A stretch of 34,347 bases of DNA from assembly GCA_021325145.1 (NCBI GenBank), contig JAJPHR010000085.1, positions 1-34,347 of the forward strand. Reading direction: 5' to 3'. This DNA comes from Verrucomicrobiota bacterium (GTDB taxonomy: Bacteria > Verrucomicrobiota > Verrucomicrobiia > Limisphaerales > Pedosphaeraceae). Under the pieces are notes generated by a model. That model did no database searches, was not told the origin of the DNA, and saw nothing but the letters and a program-made list of their open reading frames with translations. Shown piece by piece: positions 23,710-30,900 of the stretch; within the stretch, counting starts at the first letter, position 1, and every line of letters begins with the position of its first letter. The position numbers were made by a program, and so were the translations under genes.

Positions 23710-25133
23710 AATTTCACCCGAAGCGAAACGTGTTTGGTTTCCAGAAACGCATCCATGCCTTCGCTGCCCAGTTCGCGTCCCCACCCGCTTTGTTTGACGC
23801 CGCCGAAGGGACATTGGCTCGTAGTGGGAACTCCATCGTTCAGGCCGATCATGCCGGCTTCCAGCGATTCCATCAGGCGATAAGCCCGGTCGAGATCGCG
23901 CGTGAAAGCGTATGCGCTCAGCCCGAATGGAGACGCATTGGCCCGCTCAATGGCCTCCGCCTCGGTATCGAACGCGCAAACTGGCGCTACCGGGGCGAAC
24001 GTCTCCTCAATCATGCACAGCGCCCTGGCCGGAACGTCGGACAAAACTGTCGGCTCAAGGAACCAGCCTTTGCGCGCGATCCGCTTCCCCCCGCACAACA
24101 GGCGCGCGCCACAGCGGGTGGCGTCCTCAATGTGTTCCAGCGCCTTGGTTAAACCTTCTTCGTTGATAAGCGGACCCACCTGCACGCCGTCTTCCAATCC
24201 GTCACCGGTCTTCAGCGCGCGGGTTTGTTCAACCAGCCGTTCGACAAATTTGGGGTAAATCGAACGTTGAACGTAAATGCGGTTCGACGCGATGCAGGAT
24301 TGGCCGGTATTGCGAAACTTGGTAATCATCACGCCCTCGACCGCCACATCCAGGTCGGCATCTTCGAAAACCAAAACGGGAGCGTGTCCGCCAAGTTCCA
24401 AAGACAGCGGCTTGATTCCCGCTGCCGCGCCCTGGATCAACGTTCGCCCCACTTCGGTCGAGCCGGTGAAACTAATCTTGCGGCAGAGCGGGTTCGCTAG
24501 AAATTCCGCGGCAATTTCCCCGGCTTTGCCCGCCACCAGTTGAAAAACTCCCTTCGGCAATTGCGCGGCTTCGACGCATTCGGCAAAGGCCACGGCGCAC
24601 AAGGGCGTGGCGCTCGCCGGCTTGAGGATCGCGGTGCAACCAGCCGCCAGCGCCGGGGCAATCTTGCGCACCGCGAGCACCAGCGGGAAATTCCAGGGGC
24701 TGATCGCGGCGACAACTCCCATCGGTGTTTTGATCACCAAATGACGTTTGCCATCGGCCTGGTTGGGAACGATCCGGCCATAGCAGCGCCCCGCTTCTTC
24801 GGCAAACCAGAGCAGATGAGCGACCGTCATATCGACTTCACCGCGGCTTTGCGCCAGAGGTTTGCCGTTCTCCAGCGTGATCGTCCGGGCCACCTCGTCG
24901 CGCCGTTGCTCCAACTCGCCGGCAATTTTTCTCAAATAGTCGCCACGCGCCTTGGCGGGGAGTTTGCGCCAACTTGGAAAAGCCGCGTGCGCATCGGCCA
25001 CGGCTTGAGCCACCATCTTGCGATCTCCCGTGCAAACCTCGGCAAACGGTTCCGCCGTGGCCGGGTTTACGACGCGCAGCGTGGTTTGGGTGCTCACCCA
25101 CCCGCCGTTGAGATAAAGCGGGGAGGTCTTCAC
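23706..25133 (-). CDS. Aldehyde dehydrogenase, succinate-semialdehyde type (candidate sulfolactaldehyde dehydrogenase)
   Basis: From GTG 25133 it has 475 residues. It is a full-length NAD(P) aldehyde dehydrogenase: AISPWNFPLVL, GSTEVGR, LELGGHAP with the general base Glu246, catalytic Cys280 in NTGQSCIASNRIYV, and the closing PFGGVKQSGWGREL block seen in GabD-type enzymes. The GTG overlaps the transaldolase stop as GTGA, so it is preferred over an in-frame TTG 21 bp upstream. The known sulfolactaldehyde dehydrogenases are GabD relatives, and this gene is fused by overlaps to a transaldolase and an isomerase, which is why that substrate is proposed. Lactaldehyde, glycolaldehyde or succinate semialdehyde are alternatives. 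Confidence 0.88.
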   Translation of the reverse strand: MKTSPLYLNGGWVSTQTTLRVVNPATAEPFAEVCTGDRKMVAQAVADAHAAFPSWRKLPAKARGDYLRKIAGELEQRRDEVARTITLENGKPLAQSRGEVDMTVAHLLWFAEEAGRCYGRIVPNQADGKRHLVIKTPMGVVAAISPWNFPLVLAVRKIAPALAAGCTAILKPASATPLCAVAFAECVEAAQLPKGVFQLVAGKAGEIAAEFLANPLCRKISFTGSTEVGRTLIQGAAAGIKPLSLELGGHAPVLVFEDADLDVAVEGVMITKFRNTGQSCIASNRIYVQRSIYPKFVERLVEQTRALKTGDGLEDGVQVGPLINEEGLTKALEHIEDATRCGARLLCGGKRIARKGWFLEPTVLSDVPARALCMIEETFAPVAPVCAFDTEAEAIERANASPFGLSAYAFTRDLDRAYRLMESLEAGMIGLNDGVPTTSQCPFGGVKQSGWGRELGSEGMDAFLETKHVSLRVKL

Positions 25134-25777
25134 TGCTTGGGTACCTTCTTCCAATCGTTCAGGAACATCTCGATGCCCAGGTCAGTCAATGGATGGTGGT
25201 AAAGTTGCTGGACGACATCGAAGGCCATCGTGCAAATCTCCGCTCCCGCCAGCGCGGCTTCGAGCACGTGCAAAGGGTGCCGCACGGCGGCGACGATGAT
25301 CTCGGTGGGATATTTGTAGTTGGTGTAGATGGTCTTGATCTGCCGCGCGAGATCCATGCCAACGTGCCCGATGGCGTCCAGCCGGCCGACAAACGGGCTG
25401 ATGTACGTCGCGCCGCACTTCGCGGCCAGCAGCGCCTGCAGCGGAGAAAAGGTCACGGTCACGTTCGTCTTGATTCCTTCGGCGGTAAATTGCTTCACGG
25501 CCTTCAACCCCTCCACAGTATTGACCACCTTGACCACGACATTCTTATGGATCTTTGCAAGTGCCCGCCCTTCGGAAAGGATTTCCTCGGCCTTCAAACC
25601 AATTGTCTCCAAACTGATGGGACCGTCAACGATCTCGCAGATTTCGCGATAAACCTTGGCGGGAGGCCGCCCGGTTTTCGCGACGTGCGTGGGATTGGTC
25701 GTGACGCCGTCGATGATGCCCCACTCATAGGCTTCGCGAATTTGTTTAACATCCGCAGTATCCAGAAATATCTTCAT
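25130..25777 (-). CDS. Small transaldolase (TalC/FSA-like; candidate sulfofructose transaldolase)
   Basis: A 215-residue TIM barrel of the TalC/fructose-6-phosphate aldolase branch: MKIFLDTADV at the start, GVTTNPT, Schiff-base Lys83 in VVVKVVNT, NVTVTFSPLQALLAAK, and HPLTDLGIEMF at the end. Two positions are unusual. The strand after the lysine normally reads K-I/V-P but here is K-V-V. The phosphate-gripping Ser-x-Arg motif normally reads ASIRHP but here is AAVRHP (Ala164, Arg166). The second change touches the pocket that holds the phosphate end of the substrate, as expected if it accepts a sulfonate or other end group. It is the first enzyme gene after the ROK regulator (103-bp gap) and overlaps the dehydrogenase. 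Confidence 0.88.
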   Translation of the reverse strand: MKIFLDTADVKQIREAYEWGIIDGVTTNPTHVAKTGRPPAKVYREICEIVDGPISLETIGLKAEEILSEGRALAKIHKNVVVKVVNTVEGLKAVKQFTAEGIKTNVTVTFSPLQALLAAKCGATYISPFVGRLDAIGHVGMDLARQIKTIYTNYKYPTEIIVAAVRHPLHVLEAALAGAEICTMAFDVVQQLYHHPLTDLGIEMFLNDWKKVPKQ

Positions 25778-25880
25778 AGTGCTTTCATTTCACGTGGTCT
25801 TGGTTTGGTCCGGCTCCCGGGAAGCCAGACGCGTCCCAGCCAGCGCTCCTGAAAAAGCCAGTCATTGGCCGTTTCAGAAA

Positions 25881-27092
25881 TTATCGGGTTGGTTTCCATT
25901 CATGCACGGCCAGCGCCGCCGCTCCGAGCGCCCCGCTGTACTCGCCCATCGTGGAATTCACAATGGATGGCAGATCGGCGCCGGACGCATGCAGCAACTC
26001 CTCCGCCTGTGCCCGCAAGGGACGCAGCAGAGTGTCTCCCAGCAACGTCAGCGGCCCCGCCAGAATGACCTTGGAGGAATTCAAGGCCAGTACGAGTTGT
26101 CCCACCGCCTGGCCAAGCATCTCTGCGGCTACTTCAAGGACTCGCGAGGTCAACGTGTCCCTTTGTTGCGCGGCGCGCACGACGTCCTTAAAGCTGAGCG
26201 GACCGGGCTGCGCGAACAAAACACTTTTTTCCTTCGACTCTCGAGCCCGTTCGAGCGCCGCGAGAATTGCGCGCACCGAGGCCACTTCCTGAAGTTCCAC
26301 ATCCGCCGTCGCCGAAGCTTCGCCCATGAAATAGCGCGCCATCGCGGACTTGGGCCAGGTGAAGCGCCAGCGGCCAATTTCGCCCGCGCGGTGGGCGGAA
26401 CCGCGTTGCAGTTGCCCGCCCGCCACGATGCCTGCGCCAATACCGCTGCGAATGCCAATGCACAAAAAATCCCCCTGCCCGCGCCCCTGGCCAAACCACA
26501 TTTCCGCCAGGGCCATCGAACGGATCGTGTTTTCAATATAGACCGGCACGCCGAACTGTTGGGCAAGCGGCTCCGTGATCCGCACGTTGTGCCAGTTTTG
26601 AATGTATTTGTAATCGATGGCCAGGCCCTTGGCCGGATCGACCAGGCCGGGAACTCCGATGCCGATGGCCAGCAACCGACTTTGGTTGCCGGGCAGCACG
26701 GACTTGATGGCTTGCTCGATTTTTTTCAGAATCTGCGGAACGGTGTCCGTCTCCTCAATCGGCTTATGAATATGTTTTACCGGCGTGTCGGAAAAATCCA
26801 CGGACATGGCCATGATATTGCGCGCCTCGAAGTCGATGCCGATAAATTCCCCGCCGTCCGGGTTCAACCGCAAAGCCGTCGGTGGGCGTCCAGCCTCCGC
26901 GTCCGCATTCTCCACAGCCGCGGACTCCGTCAGAAACCCCTCTTCAATCAACCGTCCGACATAATTCCCAACCGTCGAAGGCGCAATCCGCAGTTCACGC
27001 GCGAGTGCGACCCGGGAAAAGCCAGGACGGGCACGCACCCGTTTCAGGATTTCCGATTCTAGATTGGCCACTTGTCCGAATGTGAGTCGCAC
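25881..27092 (-). CDS. ROK-family transcriptional regulator
   Basis: A 403-residue protein. An N-terminal winged helix-turn-helix (SRVALARELRIAPSTVGNYV) is followed by a ROK sugar-kinase fold (IGIGVPGLVDPAKG, VYIENTIRSMALAE, GIRSGIGAGIVAGG, RAGEIGRW). The kinase ATP motif DxGxT is replaced by DFEA and the catalytic Asp of ENDAN by Thr, so it should sense but not phosphorylate. The ROK zinc motif CxCGxxGC is absent; the protein has one Cys. Start codon GTG 27092. It probably represses its own operon, the genes running down to 17644, and is released by a sugar or sulfosugar ligand. Two inverted repeats sit just upstream, one over the -10 box. Confidence 0.88.
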   Translation of the reverse strand: MRLTFGQVANLESEILKRVRARPGFSRVALARELRIAPSTVGNYVGRLIEEGFLTESAAVENADAEAGRPPTALRLNPDGGEFIGIDFEARNIMAMSVDFSDTPVKHIHKPIEETDTVPQILKKIEQAIKSVLPGNQSRLLAIGIGVPGLVDPAKGLAIDYKYIQNWHNVRITEPLAQQFGVPVYIENTIRSMALAEMWFGQGRGQGDFLCIGIRSGIGAGIVAGGQLQRGSAHRAGEIGRWRFTWPKSAMARYFMGEASATADVELQEVASVRAILAALERARESKEKSVLFAQPGPLSFKDVVRAAQQRDTLTSRVLEVAAEMLGQAVGQLVLALNSSKVILAGPLTLLGDTLLRPLRAQAEELLHASGADLPSIVNSTMGEYSGALGAAALAVHEWKPTR

Positions 27093-27094
27093 AA

Positions 27095-27113
27095 ATTATT
27101 TGTTAAAAATAAT
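27095..27113. promoter_or_regulatory. AT-rich operator-like inverted repeat over the ROK promoter -10
   Basis: ATTATTT (27095-27101), a 5-nt spacer GTTAA, then AAATAAT (27107-27113) form a perfect 7-bp inverted repeat. The shape resembles the TTATTT/AAATAA sites bound by NagC and Mlc, which are ROK proteins. It covers the -10 box and the expected start of transcription, so binding would block RNA polymerase. Confidence 0.55.
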
Positions 27114-27138
27114 AATGACCTATGTGGCGCATTGTCAA
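27109..27138 (-). promoter_or_regulatory. Sigma-70-type promoter of the ROK/sugar operon
   Basis: On the minus strand there is a perfect -35 TTGACA (complement of 27133-27138), an 18-bp spacer, and -10 TATTAT (complement of 27109-27114), one base from consensus. Predicted transcription starts near 27102, about 10 nt before the GTG of the ROK gene, so the leader would be very short. Confidence 0.6.
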
Positions 27139-27155
27139 TAATTTATCACTGGCGA

Positions 27156-27178
27156 GTCCAACCAATCATTGGTTTGAC
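27156..27178. promoter_or_regulatory. 23-bp palindrome upstream of the ROK promoter
   Basis: GTCCAACCAAT (27156-27166) and ATTGGTTTGAC (27168-27178) are inverted repeats of 11 bp with one mismatch around a central C. The site ends 17 bp short of nothing but the -35 flank (27138), a typical place for an activator or an auxiliary repressor site. A partial half-site, TTGGTTTG, recurs upstream of the transaldolase gene near 25801-25808. Confidence 0.5.
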
Positions 27179-27243
27179 CGGAGCATGTTTGCTCGCTGCC
27201 TTTGAAGTTCATCTCTCATGCGGAAACTCTATAGTCTATTAAA

Positions 27244-27263
27244 TCACGCAACCAAGGGCGTGA
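27244..27263 (-). terminator. Possible intrinsic terminator of the sulfate exporter gene
   Basis: Read on the minus strand, TCACGC and GCGTGA form a 6-bp stem with an 8-nt loop, followed directly by TTTAAT. The tail is short, so the call is tentative. A separate 13-bp palindrome (TTAACC-G-GGTTAA, 27288-27300) abuts the stop codon. Confidence 0.35.
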
Positions 27264-27300
27264 CCAGCCTTTCTTGCGACAGATGCTTTAACCGGGTTAA

Positions 27301-28518
27301 TCAAATGCCGAGAACGCGGATCAACTCGAGCACCAGCAAGGCCACCGCCAGCACCGCCAAAAAACTGGCCACCAGCGGCTTCAACCCGGTCTGGCGCATC
27401 GCCGCAAATTTTGTCTCTAATCCCACGCCGGCCATGCTGACGACAATGCACAACCGGGAAACCCTTTCCGCCGCCACCGCCACGCTGAAGGAATGCGTGC
27501 CAGCACCCACGAAAGCAGCGTCATGGACGGCGATTTCCGGAAACAGCCCCAGTGTTTTCAACAAGGCCATGCCGAGGAACCCGAGGATGAACGTGGGAAA
27601 CAGACGCAGGTAATTGATTTTTCTGCGACCGCCGCCGGTTTCGCGGGCTTTACCCCACGCATAAAACAAACCAATGACGAACACCACCGGCGCCAGCAGG
27701 CAAACCCGCGCCAGTTTTACGATCGTTGCTGTATCGCCGGCCTCAGGAGTGTATTCCATGTTGTTAGGCCAATAAGCGTAACCTGCGGCAATAACTTGCG
27801 GGGTTTGATGAATTGCCAAACCGGCCCAGACGCCGAATTGCCTGGAGCTCAGGTTCAACATGTGACCCACCAAAGGCAAAATGAACATCCCCAACATTCC
27901 CAGCAAGGTCACAGTCGCCACGCTGAAAGCGACATCCTTTTCTTCCGCTTCAATTACCGGCGCCGTAGCCACGATCGCCGTGCCTCCACAGATGGCCGTT
28001 CCCACCCCAAGCAAGGTGCCCAGTTTCTGCGGCAGCTTCATCCAACGGGCGAGCAGAAAAAGCAGACCAAGGGCCACTACTGTTTCGAGGCAGCTTAAGG
28101 CCAGTCCCGTCAATCCCACTTTCATCAGATCGCCGAAATGAAGCCTCGCGCCCAACAGCACAATCCCCAACGGCAAAACTTTTCTGACGGAAAATTTTAA
28201 ACCGGGTTGAAGCACCTTTGGCAGCTTCCATAGGTTCCCAACGATCATGCCGAGGATGATGGCAATCATGACCGGCTCGATGGGATGCATCATTTTTCCC
28301 GCCCCCATCCTCATGGTGAAGGGCCAGAAATCGAGTTCGCCCATCCAGAGCGCCACCAGGGTAATTCCAGCAGCCAGCAAAATGCCCCACAGCGGCTGCT
28401 CCTGCATCGTCGGGGCGATGATCGGCACGCCGCGCCTCAGGCTCAGCACATCCACGTCCGAACCTTCCATGGAATCAAGGAATTCTGCCCAGGCGTAATC
28501 GTTCTTGCTTTGACCCAT
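27301..28518 (-). CDS. YeiH/UPF0324-family putative sulfate exporter
   Basis: A 405-residue membrane protein with about 10-11 hydrophobic segments and a 35-residue hydrophilic N-terminus. Family blocks are clear: PLGIVLLGARLHFGDL, GVGTAICGGTAIVATAPVI, FSVATVTLLGMLGMFILP, FGVWAGLAIHQTPQVIAAG, and a C-terminal SMAGVGLETKF. This is the putative sulfate exporter (PSE) family. Members occur near sulfonate-degradation and sulfite-oxidation genes, and sulfate export is proposed for the family rather than shown here. Start ATG 28518. It is divergent from the sulfite dehydrogenase genes and lies between them and the ROK operon, which ties the three units together by position. Confidence 0.85.
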   Translation of the reverse strand: MGQSKNDYAWAEFLDSMEGSDVDVLSLRRGVPIIAPTMQEQPLWGILLAAGITLVALWMGELDFWPFTMRMGAGKMMHPIEPVMIAIILGMIVGNLWKLPKVLQPGLKFSVRKVLPLGIVLLGARLHFGDLMKVGLTGLALSCLETVVALGLLFLLARWMKLPQKLGTLLGVGTAICGGTAIVATAPVIEAEEKDVAFSVATVTLLGMLGMFILPLVGHMLNLSSRQFGVWAGLAIHQTPQVIAAGYAYWPNNMEYTPEAGDTATIVKLARVCLLAPVVFVIGLFYAWGKARETGGGRRKINYLRLFPTFILGFLGMALLKTLGLFPEIAVHDAAFVGAGTHSFSVAVAAERVSRLCIVVSMAGVGLETKFAAMRQTGLKPLVASFLAVLAVALLVLELIRVLGI

Positions 28519-28852
28519 GCTAACTCAACGGTGTAAACATTTGAGAAACTGACGTCAACGATATTATTGCATATAGCGAAATTATTATCACGCATCAGCT
28601 TGAACCGGGAGACTGCGAGATTCAGATCCAGCAAATGGCAAACACCAACTACCAAGCCCCAAACACCAGAAAAACTCGAAATTTTAAGCGCCAAATCCTT
28701 GTCAAGCATGATTGGCGCGCTTGATTTCTGATGCTCGGTGATTGGAGCTTGCGTTATCGGCGACCTGCCAGATTGCTCTTGCCATCCATGGCGGTTGCGG
28801 CACACTCGAAATTACTTCACAAATAAAAATTATCCGGTAAAATCGCTTGCAT
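28519..28852. other. Divergent intergenic region between sulfate exporter and sorA
   Basis: 334 bp without a credible gene. The half near the exporter is AT-rich (around 28555-28590), suiting a promoter for it. The half near sorA carries the candidate promoter at 28816-28843. A loose inverted repeat, CAAGC...GCTTG around 'atgattggcgc' (about 28702-28722), contains GATTGG, reminiscent of the ROK-region palindrome, but the match is too short to call a shared operator. Confidence 0.4.
28816..28843 (+). promoter_or_regulatory. Candidate promoter of sorA
   Basis: TTCACA (28816-28821), a 16-bp spacer and TAAAAT (28838-28843). Transcription would start near 28850, only a few bases before the ATG at 28853, implying a nearly leaderless mRNA as proposed for the ROK operon. 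The -35 is weak. Confidence 0.35.
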
Positions 28853-30097
28853 ATGCCTCCAATCCATGACTTGCGCGCGGGAAATTCAAGTCGCCGAAAT
28901 TTCCTTCGCACCACCCTGCTGGCTGGCGCAAGTGGAATGCTTTTGAGCCCGTTGACACGCGCATTGGCCGGTGACCAGGTTACGCTGCCGTTCGCCAATG
29001 GCACGCGTCGGTTGGCCGTTTTCCCGCAAAAGCGGCCGCTCATTCTCCTGACCACCCGCCCACCGCAACTGGAAACACCTTTTGCGACTTTCAACGACGG
29101 AATCCTTACACCCAATGACGCTTTCTTCGTCCGATATCATTTATCGCAAATCCCCACCGTGATTGATCCCGCGGAATTCCGCGTGCAGATCAAGGGCAAG
29201 GTGAATTCACCGCTCTCACTGTCATTGAATGATTTGAAGACGCAGTTTGAGGCCGTTGAAGTAGTGGCCATCAATCAATGCTCCGGCAACGGACGTGGAT
29301 TCAGCCAACCGCGTGTGCCTGGTGGACAGTTGGGCAATGGCGCGATGGGCAACGCGCGCTGGAAGGGTGTCAGGCTCAAGGATGTCCTGGCCAAAGCGGG
29401 AGTCGCCGCCGGCGCGAAGCAGGTCACGTTTGAAGGATTGGATCGCCCAGTCAGCGAGAAAACTCCGGCCTTCGTCAAGTCGCTTGACCTGGACCACGCG
29501 CTTGATGGCGAGGTGATGCTGGCATACCAGATGAACGGCGAGGACTTGCCAATGCTTAATGGCTATCCAGTCCGACTCGTGGTCCCCGGGTATTACGGCA
29601 CCTATTGGGTCAAGCACGTCAATCAAATCACGGTCGTGGACGAAGATTTTAAAGGCTTTTGGGTCGCCAGCGCTTACCGAATTCCCGATAACGATTGCGC
29701 TTGCGTAGATCCCGGCACGACACCAGCCAAAACGATACCGATTGCGCGATTCAACGTCCGCTCCTTTATCACCAGCCTGAAGGATGGAGACAAAGTGACC
29801 GTGGGAAAAACCCAACTCGTCCGCGGCATCGCTTTTGATGGGGGCTATGGCATTGTCAACGTCCGCTTCTCCGAGGATGGCGGCAAAACCTGGCGCGAAA
29901 CGACCTTGGGCAAGGATTACGGCAAATACTCCTTCCGGGAATGGACGTGCGAGTTCCGGCCGCAAAACTCCGGTGACTATGAACTTAAGGTCTGCGCCAC
30001 GAATCGCACCGGCCAAACGCAGCCGCTGACAGCCGTGTGGAATCCGTCGGGTTACATGCGCAATGTCATCGAATCAGTGCGGGTCGTCGCCAGTTGA
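28853..30097 (+). CDS. sorA: Molybdenum sulfite dehydrogenase catalytic subunit, SorA type
   Basis: A 414-residue protein. SRRNFLR at 13-19 plus a hydrophobic stretch form a Tat leader, as needed for a folded molybdenum protein. FFVRYHL, then NQCSGNGRGF with the molybdenum-ligating Cys143, PGGQLGNGAMGNARWKGV, and PVRLVVPGYYGTYWVKH are typical SorA/sulfite oxidase blocks. The C-terminal part (VNVRFSEDGGKTWRE) is the dimerisation domain. It has no heme domain of its own. SorA oxidises sulfite to sulfate in the periplasm, passing electrons to a cytochrome c, and the next gene provides one. ATG 28853 is preferred over the TTG two codons upstream. Detoxifying or harvesting energy from sulfite fits the neighbouring putative sulfate exporter. 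Confidence 0.93.
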   Translation: MPPIHDLRAGNSSRRNFLRTTLLAGASGMLLSPLTRALAGDQVTLPFANGTRRLAVFPQKRPLILLTTRPPQLETPFATFNDGILTPNDAFFVRYHLSQIPTVIDPAEFRVQIKGKVNSPLSLSLNDLKTQFEAVEVVAINQCSGNGRGFSQPRVPGGQLGNGAMGNARWKGVRLKDVLAKAGVAAGAKQVTFEGLDRPVSEKTPAFVKSLDLDHALDGEVMLAYQMNGEDLPMLNGYPVRLVVPGYYGTYWVKHVNQITVVDEDFKGFWVASAYRIPDNDCACVDPGTTPAKTIPIARFNVRSFITSLKDGDKVTVGKTQLVRGIAFDGGYGIVNVRFSEDGGKTWRETTLGKDYGKYSFREWTCEFRPQNSGDYELKVCATNRTGQTQPLTAVWNPSGYMRNVIESVRVVAS

Positions 30098-30125
30098 ATC
30101 CCCTTTGAACCACCACGAAGCACGA

Positions 30126-30863
30126 ATGAAAAACCAATCTGACATGCTCGAATCCAATGGCGCTGGCTGCGTTGGAAGCTCTCGTCATTCAAAGCGAACG
30201 AAAGTCCGCGCAGAAAAAACGTCGACAAACCCGCGGTTTGTCGGGCTGGTTTTGCTCGCCGGCCTTATGGCACTGGCCTCCCCTCTCATGGCCGGTGTGC
30301 TGAAAATTGAACTTCCTCCCGAGACCGCTTCCTTCAAGCCAGTGCCGGGCGCGGAAATCGCCAACGCCCAATGCCTGACCTGCCACTCGATGGAGTACGT
30401 ACTCACGCAGCCACCATTGACGCGAACTTATTGGGCATCGGCCGTGAAAAAAATGCGGGAAAAATTTGGCGCAGTAATTCCGGAAGACCAGATCGAGCCT
30501 CTGGTCAAATACCTCACCGAAAATTATGGCGTCGAGACGAATCGCCCATCCAACGTCCCTACAGCCACTGATCTGAAGTCTGGCTCGGCGCCCATCCAAA
30601 ACATGAGCGTCGAGACCCTCGCGACCCGATACGGGTGCCTGAGTTGTCATAATGTGAACGTGAAAATCGTCGGCCCCGCCTACAAAGACGTCGCTACGAA
30701 GTATCGTAATGACCCCGCGGCGCTCGATAAAATCTCCCAGCAAATCCATGACGGCGGGTCAGGTAAATGGGGACCGGTCATCATGCCTCCTTTTCCGATG
30801 CTGTCCGACGCCGAAGCGAGAATGCTGGGAACCTGGATCATGAGCCAGGGCGTGCCCAAGTGA
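30126..30863 (+). CDS. Diheme SorB-like cytochrome c subunit of sulfite dehydrogenase
   Basis: A 245-residue protein from ATG 30126. A long basic n-region precedes a signal core (FVGLVLLAGLMALASPLMAG). Two heme-binding motifs follow: CLTCH at 83-87 and CLSCH at 171-175. The first domain (CLTCHSMEYVLTQPP, YWASAVKKMREKFGA) resembles monoheme SorB. The second (GPAYKDVATKYRND, WGPVIMPPFPML with Met220 as probable axial ligand) resembles the small cytochrome c551/c552 class. It therefore looks like a SorB fused to its own electron acceptor. It follows sorA by 28 bp. An earlier in-frame start at 30063 would overlap sorA and add no signal, so it was not used. Confidence 0.88.
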   Translation: MKNQSDMLESNGAGCVGSSRHSKRTKVRAEKTSTNPRFVGLVLLAGLMALASPLMAGVLKIELPPETASFKPVPGAEIANAQCLTCHSMEYVLTQPPLTRTYWASAVKKMREKFGAVIPEDQIEPLVKYLTENYGVETNRPSNVPTATDLKSGSAPIQNMSVETLATRYGCLSCHNVNVKIVGPAYKDVATKYRNDPAALDKISQQIHDGGSGKWGPVIMPPFPMLSDAEARMLGTWIMSQGVPK

Positions 30864-30900
30864 GAATGTCAAACACGCAGAAAAACTGGTCGAGAACCAC

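Noticed and set aside
19884..25777. Operon as a classical L-fucose pathway
   Set aside because: Isomerase, aldolase and aldehyde dehydrogenase would fit, but there is no fuculokinase, the aldolase is of the fructose-bisphosphate fold, and a transaldolase plus sulfite genes point elsewhere. Kept as the main alternative.
25881..27092. ROK protein as a sugar kinase supplying the aldolase
   Set aside because: It has an N-terminal helix-turn-helix and lacks the ATP and catalytic Asp motifs.
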